Positions 37,585 through 46,145 of a stretch of DNA of 64,000 bases are shown here, piece after piece. Location: contig CBDBZO010000002.1 of the NCBI GenBank assembly GCA_965213595.1, positions 1,178,001 to 1,242,000 of the forward strand, written 5' to 3'. The number at the start of each line of letters is the position of its first letter. Position 1 is the stretch's first letter. Origin of the DNA: JBCCFC01 sp965213595. Lineage in GTDB: Bacteria > Chloroflexota > Anaerolineae > Caldilineales > Caldilineaceae. Under the pieces are notes generated by a model. The model did not search any database. It saw nothing but the letters and a program-made list of their open reading frames with translations, and was not told where the DNA came from. Both the position numbers and the translations under genes were made by a program.

Positions 37585-38034
37585 CTATTGCTCAAAAATC
37601 CACTCGTCCGTATTGCGGTTCCAGTCGACCAAATCATCGCCAAACCACAGCTCCATCTCGCTTTGGGCGGTCTCCGGCCCGTCGCTGGCGTGGATGAGGT
37701 TGCGGCCAATTTCGAGGCCAAAGTCGGCGCGGATCGTGCCGGGCGCGGCGTCGGCAGGGTTGGTTGCGCCCACGGTGGAGCGGACGACGGCGATAGCGTT
37801 TGTGCCCTCCAGCACCATCGTCACCACCGGCGACTTGGTGATGTAGGAAATCAGCCCTTCGTAGAAAGGCTTGCCTTCGTGCACGGCATAGTGCTCGGAG
37901 GCCAGCTCGTTGCTCACCTGCACCATGCGCATGGCCGCGAGCTTGAGCCCGCGCTGCTCGAAGCGCTTGATAATTTCGCCCACCAGCCCGCGCTGCACGG
38001 CATCTGGCTTGAGGATGATAAATGTACGTTCCAT
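37585..38034 (-). CDS. ndk: Nucleoside diphosphate kinase
   Basis: 149 residues starting MERTFIILKPDAVQRGLVGE. The active-site His is in GRNLIHASDGPETAQSE, and VRSTVGATNPADAAPGTIRA matches the nucleotide-binding part. It balances NTP and dNTP pools using ATP. It is a single-gene unit between two intergenic repeats. Confidence 0.97.
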   Translation of the reverse strand: MERTFIILKPDAVQRGLVGEIIKRFEQRGLKLAAMRMVQVSNELASEHYAVHEGKPFYEGLISYITKSPVVTMVLEGTNAIAVVRSTVGATNPADAAPGTIRADFGLEIGRNLIHASDGPETAQSEMELWFGDDLVDWNRNTDEWIFEQ

Positions 38035-38069
38035 AGGAATTGCTCCGTAGTTTTGGTTTCAGTTTAGAA

Positions 38070-38175
38070 TTGCGTGGTGCGTGGTGCGTGGTGCGTAGTG
38101 CGTGAACTGGTAAATCCCACGGCGACATCGAACCACGCTGCCGAGTCAGCCAACAAGTTCACGCACTACGCACTG
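38070..38175. repeat. GCGTGGTGCGTGGT tandem and inverted repeat
   Basis: Four GTGGTGCGT heptamer-like units and GTAGTGCGTGAACT face AAGTTCACGCACTACGCACT. It overlaps the 3' end of the next gene by about 10 bases. Same type as 12330-12440. Confidence 0.6.
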
Positions 38176-39014
38176 CTTACCATGCCCGATTCTAACAAAG
38201 CTGCTTCTTCGTGACCAACTTCGAGCGTCACGAATGAATCTGCGGCAGCTGCGGCAGCGGGGTGAAGATGCAGCCGTTCTCGGGTATACGTGCCGTCTGG
38301 GTCCATGCGCTGAAGGGGATCGTAGGCGAGGGCGCGGTCGTCGGCGTCGCCGGTGGCGGCAAGCACGGCCCAGGGCAGCAGCAGGTAACGCTGCCGTTCG
38401 ACAAGCTGCCGAGCCAGCGCGTAGGCGTCGCGGGCCTGCCCCAGCTGCCACAGCGCGGCCATTTCGCCCATCGGAAAGTCCAGCCGCCGCGGGGCCGCTT
38501 CGCTCAGCGCGCGATAGGCCGCCGCCGCGTGTCGCCAGCGACCGGCGCGCAGGTAGAGCGCCGCCAAACAGGCCGCGTTGAGCGCCAGCACATCCGAGGC
38601 GGCGCTGGCGGCTTCGCTGCGGGGTTCATTGCGCGCGGGCAAATGGGTGCGCTGCACGCCCGCGCGAATGTCCGGCTGGTACGGGTCCAACTCCAGGGCG
38701 CGCTGCCAGGCGGCGTGGGCGCGCGGCCGATCCTCGTGCTGCTCAATCGCCATGGCCATGGCGCGCCACGCCAGCGGCTGGCCGGGGTCTGCCTGCAGGA
38801 GCCGTCGCCCCCATTCGCCGCCCTCGTCCCAGCGCTTCATCTGCCACAGCGCATTTAGCAGCCGCGCGTAAACCGCCAGCAGGCGCGGCTGTCGCATTAG
38901 CACCACCCGCGCCATATCAACCGCGCGCGCCGGTTGATTTTGCGTCAGCGCGGCATCCATGGACTGGAGCCAAGTGGCGAGCGGGGTCGAAACAGTTGGT
39001 GAGGAGTCGGCCAT
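38166..39014 (-). CDS. TPR-like repeat protein, function unknown
   Basis: 282 residues from MADSSPTVST. Helical repeats resemble tetratricopeptide units (ARAVDMARVVLMRQPRLLAV, HAAWQRALELDPYQPDIR, LAALYLRAGRWRHAAAAYRA, QARDAYALARQLVERQRYLL). Such proteins usually scaffold protein contacts. The ATG overlaps the stop of the deacetylase gene by one base (TGATG), so the two are translationally coupled. The tail is Ala-rich. Confidence 0.65.
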   Translation of the reverse strand: MADSSPTVSTPLATWLQSMDAALTQNQPARAVDMARVVLMRQPRLLAVYARLLNALWQMKRWDEGGEWGRRLLQADPGQPLAWRAMAMAIEQHEDRPRAHAAWQRALELDPYQPDIRAGVQRTHLPARNEPRSEAASAASDVLALNAACLAALYLRAGRWRHAAAAYRALSEAAPRRLDFPMGEMAALWQLGQARDAYALARQLVERQRYLLLPWAVLAATGDADDRALAYDPLQRMDPDGTYTRERLHLHPAAAAAADSFVTLEVGHEEAALLESGMVSSA

Positions 39015-40069
39015 CACGTGAGGAAGTGCTTGGGCAGCGCTTTGAGATTGTGCAGCGAGGTGAGGCCGTCCACCAGCGGGGCCAAATCGCGCTCGCGGCC
39101 GCGCCATGCGCCGAAGGGATCGCTGGGTGTGCCGTCGCCGCTGAGGGTGCGCAGCGTGCTGAGCACGGCGTGGGGCAGCACCTCCAGGTGGTAGCCGCCC
39201 TCCAGCGCGCAGACGAGCCGCCCGTCGCACAGCTCGTCCGCCAGCGCCAGCAGCTCCTGCACCAGCGCCGTGTAGCCCACAATGCTCAGGTTGACGCCCG
39301 CCAGCGGGTCCATCCAGTGGGCATCGTAGCCCGCCGAGAGCAAAATCAGCCCCGGCTGAAAATCACGCGCCGCCGGGGCCAGCACGCGCCGAAAGGCATC
39401 GAGCACGCCCGCGTCGCCAGCCGCCGCAGGCAGCGGCACGTTGATGGTTGTGCCGTACGCAAATTCCGAGCCAATTTCCTCCGCCGCGCCCGTGCCGGGG
39501 TAGTAGGGGTACTGATGCGTACTGAAAAAGAGCACGGTGGGATCATCGTAGAAAATATCCTGCGTGCCGTTGCCGTGGTGCACATCAAAATCGACGATGA
39601 GGACGCGCTCGACGCCGTGCTGCTGCTGGGCATGGCGCGCCGCAACGGCGACGTTGGCAAGCAGGCAAAAGCCCATGCCGCGGTGAGCCAGCGCGTGGTG
39701 GCCGGGCGGGCGCACGAGCGCGAAGCCGTTGTCCGCCTCTCCGCTCAGCACGGCGTCCGTCACCTGCAGGAGGCCGCCTACCGAACGCAACGCCGCCTCG
39801 TAAGAGTCCGGCCCGACGTAGGTGTCGCTGTCGAAGCGACCGCCGCCCTGCTCGGCCATCGTGCGCAGCCGCTCGACGTGCTGCGGCGTGTGCACGGCCA
39901 GCAGGCTTTCGTGGCTCGCCGGGCAGCTCTGCACGCGCTGGAGACGTCGCACGATGCCGTCGCTCTGCAGCAGTGCCCACGTGGATTCGAGGCGTCGGTA
40001 ATTTTCGGGGTGGCCCTCCTGCGTGTGGCGGCGGCTGAAGGGGTCGTATGTAAAGGCGGTGCGGGTCAT
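39014..40069 (-). CDS. Histone deacetylase-family protein (AcuC/acetoin utilisation type)
   Basis: A 351-residue arginase/deacetylase fold zinc enzyme. Motifs: VRPPGHHALA (active-site His pair), VDFDVHHGNGTQDIFYDD (zinc Asp and His), LSAGYDAHWMDPL (zinc Asp), and CALEGGYHLE with GGY. Bacterial members remove acetyl or related groups from proteins or polyamines. The substrate cannot be assigned. It starts MTRTAFTYDPFSRRHTQEGH and overlaps the preceding small gene by 4 bases, so it may be read from the same message. Confidence 0.9.
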   Translation of the reverse strand: MTRTAFTYDPFSRRHTQEGHPENYRRLESTWALLQSDGIVRRLQRVQSCPASHESLLAVHTPQHVERLRTMAEQGGGRFDSDTYVGPDSYEAALRSVGGLLQVTDAVLSGEADNGFALVRPPGHHALAHRGMGFCLLANVAVAARHAQQQHGVERVLIVDFDVHHGNGTQDIFYDDPTVLFFSTHQYPYYPGTGAAEEIGSEFAYGTTINVPLPAAAGDAGVLDAFRRVLAPAARDFQPGLILLSAGYDAHWMDPLAGVNLSIVGYTALVQELLALADELCDGRLVCALEGGYHLEVLPHAVLSTLRTLSGDGTPSDPFGAWRGRERDLAPLVDGLTSLHNLKALPKHFLT

Positions 40070-40356
40070 GGGGTTGCTTTTGCGTCTAGAATTGCGTAGG
40101 CTTTGACTTTAAGCAACGCAAACAGTTGATCCATCTGGACAAAACGGTCTAGCTCTACCTCTTCGTGTGTTGTCAGATTGTCCCATCGATTGATTTCAAT
40201 GAGTTCACTAAATCGCGCTTGTGCTTCGGGCGAGAATTTGTAGTTTGCAATCTCTTGTGTTGTGGGCCCACAGGCCAAAAATTCAAGCGCCTCTTCGTAA
40301 AATGGCAGCGAAGATTGAGTGCCACTCATTTGACTTTCCTCATCAAATTTGCACAT
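40066..40356 (-). CDS. Small hypothetical protein next to XisI
   Basis: 96 residues (a shorter start MSGTQSSLPF at 40329 is possible). Pattern FSPEAQARFSELIEINRWDN, then LTTHEEVELDRFVQMDQLFA and LLKVKAYAIL, resembles a group of small helical proteins common in cyanobacteria and Chloroflexi whose role is unknown. Its ATG overlaps the xisI stop by one base (TAATG) and its own end overlaps the deacetylase start. An antitoxin-like partner role is only a guess. Confidence 0.55.
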   Translation of the reverse strand: MCKFDEESQMSGTQSSLPFYEEALEFLACGPTTQEIANYKFSPEAQARFSELIEINRWDNLTTHEEVELDRFVQMDQLFALLKVKAYAILDAKATP

Positions 40357-40709
40357 TACTGCGCCGGTTGTAACGCCAGATACTCTGGGTGGCGCGCAAA
40401 GGCTTGATACTCGGGCGGCAAAAAGCTTAGAAAAATTCGTTCGGCGGGCACGCCCATCTCGACCAAGCGCGAGGCCACGAAGTCTTCGGTATTGTTAGCC
40501 TGAATAATGATGTTGCCCTCTCGAATGTCGATATGCACGAGGCAGAAGTGAATCCGCCGTTCACCAGACCAGCCAAGATTCATCACAATATAGCGCTGTC
40601 GCTCGTCATCGAAAATCACTTCATCCTTCGAGTGCTGAGTTGAAATCTTTTCGTATTCGCTCAAAAGACGCTTAACGCATTGCTGATGAAACTTGATACC
40701 GTTTCTCAT
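40356..40709 (-). CDS. XisI family protein
   Basis: 117 residues matching the XisI pattern: an N-terminal helix (QCVKRLLSEYEKI), VIFDDERQRYIVMNLGWSGE, RRIHFCLVHIDIREGNIIIQ, then TEDFVASRLVEMGVPAERIF and LPPEYQ. XisI was named as a control factor for fdxN-element excision in heterocyst-forming cyanobacteria, together with XisH. XisH is not seen here. Many homologues occur in organisms without heterocysts, where the role is open. Confidence 0.85.
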   Translation of the reverse strand: MRNGIKFHQQCVKRLLSEYEKISTQHSKDEVIFDDERQRYIVMNLGWSGERRIHFCLVHIDIREGNIIIQANNTEDFVASRLVEMGVPAERIFLSFLPPEYQAFARHPEYLALQPAQ

Positions 40710-40733
40710 TTTGCCGAGTTATCTTTTCGCTTG

Positions 40734-42011
40734 TTAATCCCATCTGGAACTCACGTGAAAATCCTGGCGCAACTCTCTTGTCAAAGCAGCGGCAGCAGCC
40801 TGTGCTCCTGCTTCTTCCAAAGACAAGAGTCCGCCAGTAGCTGAGTTGGATGTAGCCTCATGGACATAGTAACCACGATCAAACATAGCAACTGCGTAGT
40901 TCATCTTCAACAACGCTGCTGTTACTTCAGAATCCGACTCATATGTGACAACATTTGCAAAACCGAATATATCTTTGATCAATCCGTTTTCATCTCGCAT
41001 GACAGAAGCCCTTGCTTCTACCGCTTGAATGGCTTCCCTTTTTGCAATGTGCAATGCCGCTTTGACTTTTATCAAAACTTCTTTGCTAGGCTCCACAAGC
41101 TTAATTTGTGGTAGTGAATGCAGTGGCAAATCATCTATGCGCAGGTTGAATTTGCTTGAATCTATACCGACTAACTCTTCCAAAGCGAGCACTTTTGTAT
41201 CCAGCACCGTCTGCAAGCTGTACTCTCGGCTATAATTGTTGGAACCACTATCATACATTTCTTTCAATTTTTTGAGAGTTGCATTTGCTTCATGGCTTTT
41301 TGTAACGATAATTATCACTTGATGAAAATCACAGATATCATCTTCGAGCCAGATGGGTAATCCAGAGTGATAAAAATGCAGACGATGTTGATAAGGCCAG
41401 CGCCACTCTCTTTCATGCGTCCAATCGATTGGAGAACTACCCTCCAAATTTGTTGAAACATATCGATACTGCTCGCGGAGCGCTATACCGCATCTTGCAG
41501 CCAACGTCCGAAATCCTTGCCCAAAAAACTTGTCCTCAGCAGATGCCTCGGCAAACTCCGTTGAAAGACCGTAAATTACTTGACGGCCTCCATACTTAAA
41601 CAAATCTCGTCGCGGAACTGCAATTCCGTAAGTGTTTACAGCTTGTCTGTTGTTCCTCATTTTTGCATAGTTTACCAGGGCATATAGCGGCATTTCTGTA
41701 AAACAAACCGCTGCTCTTGGCCCATAGATTGTTGGTCTACTTTTACGAAATGACCAGTTCGCTTTAATGAATCCATCAAACAGGATTTTATTCAGAACAT
41801 CCAACGAATTACTCAAAGGATGCTCATCCTCGTATTCCTGTTCGAGAAAACTATAGTCAGAAAATTTCTTTTGTCCACCCTCATCAAACCACAAGGGAAT
41901 GCGGCCAGCATCATTTTTATATCGTTCTGGTATATCGTCTTCGTTTGGCTCACGTATGAAATGAATGAGCCATTCTGACAAGTCGATCCGTGAATTTAGT
42001 ATGTGTTGCAT
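40734..42011 (-). CDS. Hypothetical protein resembling AbiGi/DUF2971/DUF4427-type proteins
   Basis: 425 residues, AT-richer than most of the window. Visible blocks are LNKILFDGFIKANWSFRKSR, AAVCFTEMPLYALVNYAKMR, YGIAVPRRDLFKYGGRQVIY and WTHEREWRWP. The CFTEMPL...YGI...HEREWR order is seen in AbiGi antitoxin-like and DUF2971/DUF4427 proteins of defence-type islands. The C-terminal third (KVKAALHIAKREAIQAVEAR onward) is helical with no match known to me. No Shine-Dalgarno is obvious. A role in abortive infection is inference from pattern and neighbours only. Confidence 0.5.
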   Translation of the reverse strand: MQHILNSRIDLSEWLIHFIREPNEDDIPERYKNDAGRIPLWFDEGGQKKFSDYSFLEQEYEDEHPLSNSLDVLNKILFDGFIKANWSFRKSRPTIYGPRAAVCFTEMPLYALVNYAKMRNNRQAVNTYGIAVPRRDLFKYGGRQVIYGLSTEFAEASAEDKFFGQGFRTLAARCGIALREQYRYVSTNLEGSSPIDWTHEREWRWPYQHRLHFYHSGLPIWLEDDICDFHQVIIIVTKSHEANATLKKLKEMYDSGSNNYSREYSLQTVLDTKVLALEELVGIDSSKFNLRIDDLPLHSLPQIKLVEPSKEVLIKVKAALHIAKREAIQAVEARASVMRDENGLIKDIFGFANVVTYESDSEVTAALLKMNYAVAMFDRGYYVHEATSNSATGGLLSLEEAGAQAAAAALTRELRQDFHVSSRWD

Positions 42012-42066
42012 TTATAGTGCTGTTAGCTTATGAGCCGGTTCTATCTCTGAATTTTAAGTTCGAACT

Positions 42067-43833
42067 CTAAAATCCCACCCGCACCCGCGTCGACTCGTCC
42101 CCATCGACCAGCTCAAATTGCAAATCGAAATTGAACTCGCCGCTGTTGACCGCCCGGATCGCATCATGCACCTGCACGGGCGTTCCCGCGAGGCGACGGC
42201 TGAGCTGCACCGGCTGCGTGGTGTGCAGGGTGTCGCCGTCCCAGAAGAGGCTGAGCGGCGCGCTCGTGACGTCGTTTGCCAGCGGCAGGTCAAGCAGCGC
42301 CCACCACGACCACGCGTTGGGGCCTTCGCTCGGCCACGTCGGGTTGAGCCGCAGCTCGCCCTTGCGCCAGCGCAAATCGAGCAGCGACCAGAGCGTCTCT
42401 CCCGTCAGCGCCGCGCCCGCCCACGGGTCGATAAAGTGCCAGGGCGCGTCGTCCGGCGTGTGCAAGGTCGCCGCGGCGGGTACACTTTCCTCGTCTGCCG
42501 CTTCGCCCCGCTTCTCCATCTCGCAGGCCTCGTTCTCCCAGCGCACGGTGTTGACGCCGTCGCCGCGCCACAGGGCAAAATCCTGGGCCGCGCGCAGCCC
42601 CCGCCCCGCGACCACGGCGTCCGCGGGCGAGAGCCGCTCGCGCAGGCGAATCAGCCATTCGCTGCAGAGCGAGACGGCCTCGGCGTGGTCGGCGAGCAGC
42701 TCGTCGCTGGGGTGGCGACGCAGGTGATTGCGCAGGGCGAGGAGGTAGGCGGCGTTGGTTTGGGGCAGGGCAGGGCCGGGGTCGCTCGGCTCGTCGCGTC
42801 GACGCAGCGGGAATTCTACGGGCACGCGGCCTTCGCTCCGTTGAGCCACGCGGCGCAGGTGAGCCAGCAGGTTGCGGCTCTCGGTCGGATCGACGAGGTC
42901 GAGCGTGGCCACCAGCGCGGGCACGTGGGCGACGTGGCGATCGCTCGGCGCGAGGCCGGTGCGCAGCCGCTGCACGTGTCGCAGCGCCGTCGCCTTGCTC
43001 TGCTGCACGCTGTGGTTGAGCGCCACGTCCGGCGTCCACAGGCGCGAGCGGCGCAGCGTCTCCTCCCAGCGGCTGACGCTGCGGTCGTGTTCGCGCTCGC
43101 CGTCGCGCAGGGCCAGGAAGCCGCTCCACGCCACCTGCTCGCCCACGTCGCTCACGGTCAACATCAGCGGCACTTCGATTTCGCCGTTGACCAGCACGTG
43201 GTAGACCAGGTGCGCCGTGCTGTTTTCTTCACCGTCCTGCAAATCCAGCGAATCCGGGCGACCGTTGGGGTTGCCAAAAATGCGCGTGCTCTCGGCGTTG
43301 CTCTGCTCGTAGACGCCGCGCGCCGGGCCGGGCTCGCGCTGGGCCAGCAGCAGCCCGTCCACCATGCGCTGGTGCAGCGGCTCGCCCCAGTCGATATCGA
43401 CCTCGATGCGGATCACGTGGTCGCCCTCGGCCTGGCAGTCGAGCGACCAGAGCACCGTGCGGTCGTAGTGGCTGTTGTAGGGCGCCAAAATGCGCTGGCT
43501 GATGATGATGCCCTCGCCGCCGCCGCCAAAGTCGCCGATGTTGCCGTAGATATTTTCCTGTGCGCCGGGAAAGTAGCGCACGGCCAGCGGCACAATCTCC
43601 TCCTCGTAGGGCGTGCTCACCGTCAGATCGACGCGGCGGGCGTAGACAGCATCCGTCCACGGCCAGCGCAGGTCGCGCAGGTTGCCGTCGCGGTCCGCGT
43701 GGAAGATCACGTCGTGGTTGGCAATACGGTAGCGCACGTCCGCGGCGAGCGCGTCGTAGTCGACGGTTTGCGGCCGGTCGAGCACGGGGTCAAGGTCGAC
43801 GGCAGGGGGTGGGAGGGGAGCGGTGGTGGACAT
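42067..43833 (-). CDS. Large hypothetical protein, possibly (alpha/alpha)6 glycosidase-like
   Basis: 588 residues from the ATG at 43833. An N-terminal beta-rich part (IFHADRDGNLRDLRWPWTD, VPLMLTVSDVGEQVAWSGFL) is followed by an alpha-helical half with repeated helix pairs (SRNLLAHLRRVAQRS, TNAAYLLALRNHLRRHPSDE, TGETLWSLLDLRWRKGE). This order recalls six-hairpin glycosidases such as glycogen-debranching or trehalase-like enzymes, but catalytic residues cannot be pointed out. No signal peptide. GC-rich, unlike the gene downstream on the same strand, so it probably belongs to the native backbone. Confidence 0.5.
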   Translation of the reverse strand: MSTTAPLPPPAVDLDPVLDRPQTVDYDALAADVRYRIANHDVIFHADRDGNLRDLRWPWTDAVYARRVDLTVSTPYEEEIVPLAVRYFPGAQENIYGNIGDFGGGGEGIIISQRILAPYNSHYDRTVLWSLDCQAEGDHVIRIEVDIDWGEPLHQRMVDGLLLAQREPGPARGVYEQSNAESTRIFGNPNGRPDSLDLQDGEENSTAHLVYHVLVNGEIEVPLMLTVSDVGEQVAWSGFLALRDGEREHDRSVSRWEETLRRSRLWTPDVALNHSVQQSKATALRHVQRLRTGLAPSDRHVAHVPALVATLDLVDPTESRNLLAHLRRVAQRSEGRVPVEFPLRRRDEPSDPGPALPQTNAAYLLALRNHLRRHPSDELLADHAEAVSLCSEWLIRLRERLSPADAVVAGRGLRAAQDFALWRGDGVNTVRWENEACEMEKRGEAADEESVPAAATLHTPDDAPWHFIDPWAGAALTGETLWSLLDLRWRKGELRLNPTWPSEGPNAWSWWALLDLPLANDVTSAPLSLFWDGDTLHTTQPVQLSRRLAGTPVQVHDAIRAVNSGEFNFDLQFELVDGDESTRVRVGF

Positions 43834-43868
43834 CAAATAGTTGGTTCGTCGGTCAAAAAAGATGGAAC

Positions 43869-43908
43869 GCGGATTGGGCGGATTGGGCGGATTGGGCGGA
43901 TTGGGCGG
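43869..43908. repeat. Tandem GGATTGGGC nonamer repeat
   Basis: Four perfect GCGGATTGG-phase 9-bp units followed by a degenerate one. It lies 33 bases before the start of the large hypothetical gene, where copy number could affect expression. Confidence 0.75.
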
Positions 43909-43932
43909 ATGGAGGCGGATTTAGAACCAGCT

Positions 43933-44142
43933 TCAGGCTACCTTTCGTGGTTCTACACCATGCTTTTCGCACATTTCTATAAAAAATTCGAGTGAGATTT
44001 CGCCCTCTCTATGCAGCCTCTCCCACTCAGTAGCGTAAAAGTCGGCCCCGCCGTTCAAGCCAAGAAATTCACCACGGTACATCTTGATTTCTGGGTCGTA
44101 CTAGATATTAGCTTGATAGCCGTTAATTTCTATCGTGTTCAT
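43933..44142 (-). pseudogene. HicB-like antitoxin remnant with an in-frame TAG
   Basis: From ATG 44142 the minus strand reads MNTIEINGYQANI, then TAG (44101-44103), then YDPEIKMYRGEFLGLNGGAD and ATEWERLHREGEISLEFFIE, ending EKHGVEPRKVA. The GY.A.I.YDPE....GE.LGL pattern is that of HicB-family antitoxins. Codon 14 is a stop where family members usually have Glu, Trp or similar. Only one base change is needed to restore it. No HicA toxin frame is seen beside it. It is too short for, and broken in, ordinary gene calls. Confidence 0.65.
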
Positions 44143-44170
44143 TATATTTCGCTCGTAGGAAATATAGAAG

Positions 44171-44284
44171 TGTCATTTCGACCGTAGGGAGAAATCCGTT
44201 CATGGCCGACGAACAAGCCCTGTCGAATTAGCTGCGATGGTTCTTTAACGACCAATAAATTTTTCGCCACGCTTCGAAATGACA
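44171..44284. repeat. TGTCATTTCG-ended repeat element, copy 2
   Basis: Begins TGTCATTTCGACCGTAGGGA and ends GCTTCGAAATGACA. Same ends and GAGAAATC body motif as 28065-28207. It separates the HicB remnant from the HigA-like gene. Confidence 0.7.
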
Positions 44285-44301
44285 ATTTCGCCCACTCTCC
44301 A

Positions 44302-44550
44302 TCACGCCGCAATCGGCAACAGCGGCTCGACCCGCCGCTCCGGTCGCTTGCGCGCCAAGTCGTAGACCGTCTGCAAGTTCATCCAGAATTCGGGCGTCGT
44401 CCCCAGCGCCTGCGACAGCCCCCACGCCGTCTGCGGCGTCACGCCGCGCTTGCCGTTGATCAGTTCGTTGACGCGCTGTGTCGGCACGCCGATGTGCTTG
44501 GCGAAGGCGACTTGGGAAAGCTCTATAAGTCTGAGAAATTCTTCCCACAA
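44302..44550 (-). CDS. HigA-family antitoxin (XRE helix-turn-helix), N-terminus probably damaged
   Basis: 82 residues from the TTG at 44550. The core matches HigA/VapI addiction-module antitoxins: LSQVAFAKHIGVPTQRVNEL (helix-turn-helix), INGKRGVTPQTAWGLSQALG, TTPEFWMNLQTVYDLARK. Family members begin with a HPGEIL..EFL segment. Here its equivalent (RPSAILWEEFL) is reached from ATG 44593 only if one C is removed from the CCCCC run at about 44560-44565, so a frameshift has probably separated the start. No HigB toxin is present next to it. Confidence 0.7.
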   Translation of the reverse strand: MWEEFLRLIELSQVAFAKHIGVPTQRVNELINGKRGVTPQTAWGLSQALGTTPEFWMNLQTVYDLARKRPERRVEPLLPIAA

Positions 44551-44609
44551 AATTGCACTGGGGGCGAGTCAGGATGCGGCTTTTGGGAATCATAAGTAGC
44601 CTATCATAT

Positions 44610-45878
44610 TTACTGGTCAAAATATTTGGGTCGAGCAAGTACGTACGCATGAAACAAAGAATCTTTAAATCTATAATATCGCTCTCTCACCTTCTCAATT
44701 TCAGCTCCATAATCTTCCGAACCCAACTGCCCAACATACTGACTGGGATTATCAACACCATACTGATTTATTGCTACAGTATAAGCATCAGAAGTATAAA
44801 TTTCTCCATCCGATCTTTGCGCTCCAGCCATAGCCCTCAATACAGATTCTCGCTGAGGTGAAGCGGATATACATTGCTTGTATCTTCCCTCTAATACAGG
44901 GTCCGCAGCTCGTTCAGCAATACCACGAAGAGTGTCATCAATATCGTCGATTGAGATTTCAAATTCGTTAGATGCATATGCGTTATGTAATGCATATTTC
45001 CCGAGAAGGTGAACCATGTAAGGATGTCCTTGCGCAAGATTTACGATTCGCTCCTTCGCATTCTGTGTAAACGTGATTTCCTTCTCCAAGCTGGCTTCGG
45101 CATTCTCAATAATCTCGATGAGTTCCTCATCAAACATTGGATGCAAATGTATAATACTACCAGCAAATAGTCGGTCTGTAGACTCATGTTCTTTCATCAA
45201 GTTCCTAATGTCTTGAGCAACTCCGACAATGCAAAACTTGACATTTGAAACGTTAGTAGCGAGAGATTTCATAATGGATGCGAATCCACTTGAATCCCTG
45301 ATTTGATCGAATTCATCTATAACAATAAGAATACCATTTTCTGCCAAGTTTGCTGCTGCCATCGCAGACAACACATTAGTAAAAACTGTATTAATGCTAT
45401 GTGCAGAAATCGATGACTTGAAATCATCAGTTGACCCTGAGCTATATGCTACAGATAAAAGCTTTGCATCAACCTTCGGGTCCAAAGATTCTATTTCTCT
45501 GCGCGCAGCTGGAATATCATATATCCAGTCAGAAAGACAATCTCGTTTCGTTAACAATCTCTCTAACAATTCCTGGCAGTTGGAAACTGAGTTATCACAC
45601 GCATAGTACATAGAAAGGAAGTCTAGTCTATCTTCATATGGCAACCCGAGTTTGTTAAGTAGCTCGTTATCTCCGTTTGCCAAATTAACTATCTGACGCG
45701 CAAGTGATGTCTTCCCAATGCCCCGATTGCCAATGATTGCGATATTGGTTCCACTTGAATGCAGCGCAAAATATGCGTTGTTTACTTCATCTACGCGACC
45801 AGCAAAACGGTCTGCGTTATCTATTTCTTTAGATGGCAGAAATGCATTCTCAATATCGGAAACCGTTAAACGTTTCAT
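44610..45878 (-). CDS. AAA+ ATPase (ORC/Cdc6- or AAA_16-like), AT-rich
   Basis: 422 residues from MKRLTVSDIENAFL (a GAAAGG site lies 8-10 bases upstream; an earlier ATG at 45929 overlaps the DUF2442 gene). Walker A is IIGNRGIGKTSLA, Walker B ILIVIDEFDQI, sensor 1 FCIVGVAQDI, with a lid region GHPYMVHLLGKYAL. A C-terminal part of ~100 residues (QRESVLRAMAGAQRSDGEIY onwards) looks like a winged-helix module. The family includes signalling/NTPase switch and defence ATPases. Base composition is clearly AT-richer than the backbone, suggesting transfer. Confidence 0.75.
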   Translation of the reverse strand: MKRLTVSDIENAFLPSKEIDNADRFAGRVDEVNNAYFALHSSGTNIAIIGNRGIGKTSLARQIVNLANGDNELLNKLGLPYEDRLDFLSMYYACDNSVSNCQELLERLLTKRDCLSDWIYDIPAARREIESLDPKVDAKLLSVAYSSGSTDDFKSSISAHSINTVFTNVLSAMAAANLAENGILIVIDEFDQIRDSSGFASIMKSLATNVSNVKFCIVGVAQDIRNLMKEHESTDRLFAGSIIHLHPMFDEELIEIIENAEASLEKEITFTQNAKERIVNLAQGHPYMVHLLGKYALHNAYASNEFEISIDDIDDTLRGIAERAADPVLEGRYKQCISASPQRESVLRAMAGAQRSDGEIYTSDAYTVAINQYGVDNPSQYVGQLGSEDYGAEIEKVRERYYRFKDSLFHAYVLARPKYFDQ

Positions 45879-45885
45879 CAAATGT

Positions 45886-46134
45886 TTACCTTTCTCCAAA
45901 AATTTCAGTATGATGCAAGAGTGGCTCAATAGCTAAATCTTCGTCAATTAACGGCCAGTGTATTTCATAACCAGAAGGGGAAATCTTGATATATTTACGC
46001 TCGTCTGTGGACGCCTGTGCGAGCCGCTGCGAGCATTCTTGCCACGGAATGCGGTACTTTTGTCCATCAACGGAAAGCATCAAAAACTCACCCGCTGTCG
46101 TCAAAACGGCAACGTCATGATGTTTTCTGCGCAT
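45886..46134 (-). CDS. DUF2442 domain-containing protein
   Basis: 82 residues. The signature SGYEIHWPLIDEDLAIEPLL matches the DUF2442 end (G..IHWP.LDEDL...GLL). The usual partner, a DUF4160 gene, is not seen upstream. GGAG lies before the ATG. DUF2442/DUF4160 pairs behave like toxin-antitoxin genes in context, without proven function. The stop is 8 bases before the AAA ATPase start. Confidence 0.8.
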   Translation of the reverse strand: MRRKHHDVAVLTTAGEFLMLSVDGQKYRIPWQECSQRLAQASTDERKYIKISPSGYEIHWPLIDEDLAIEPLLHHTEIFGER

Positions 46135-46145
46135 CCTCTACTCCT

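Noticed and set aside
42118..43995. 625-codon + strand frame
   Set aside because: Antisense to the 588-residue minus-strand gene. The translation is low-complexity (R/A/V/H-rich), has no ribosome site and runs through a tandem repeat.
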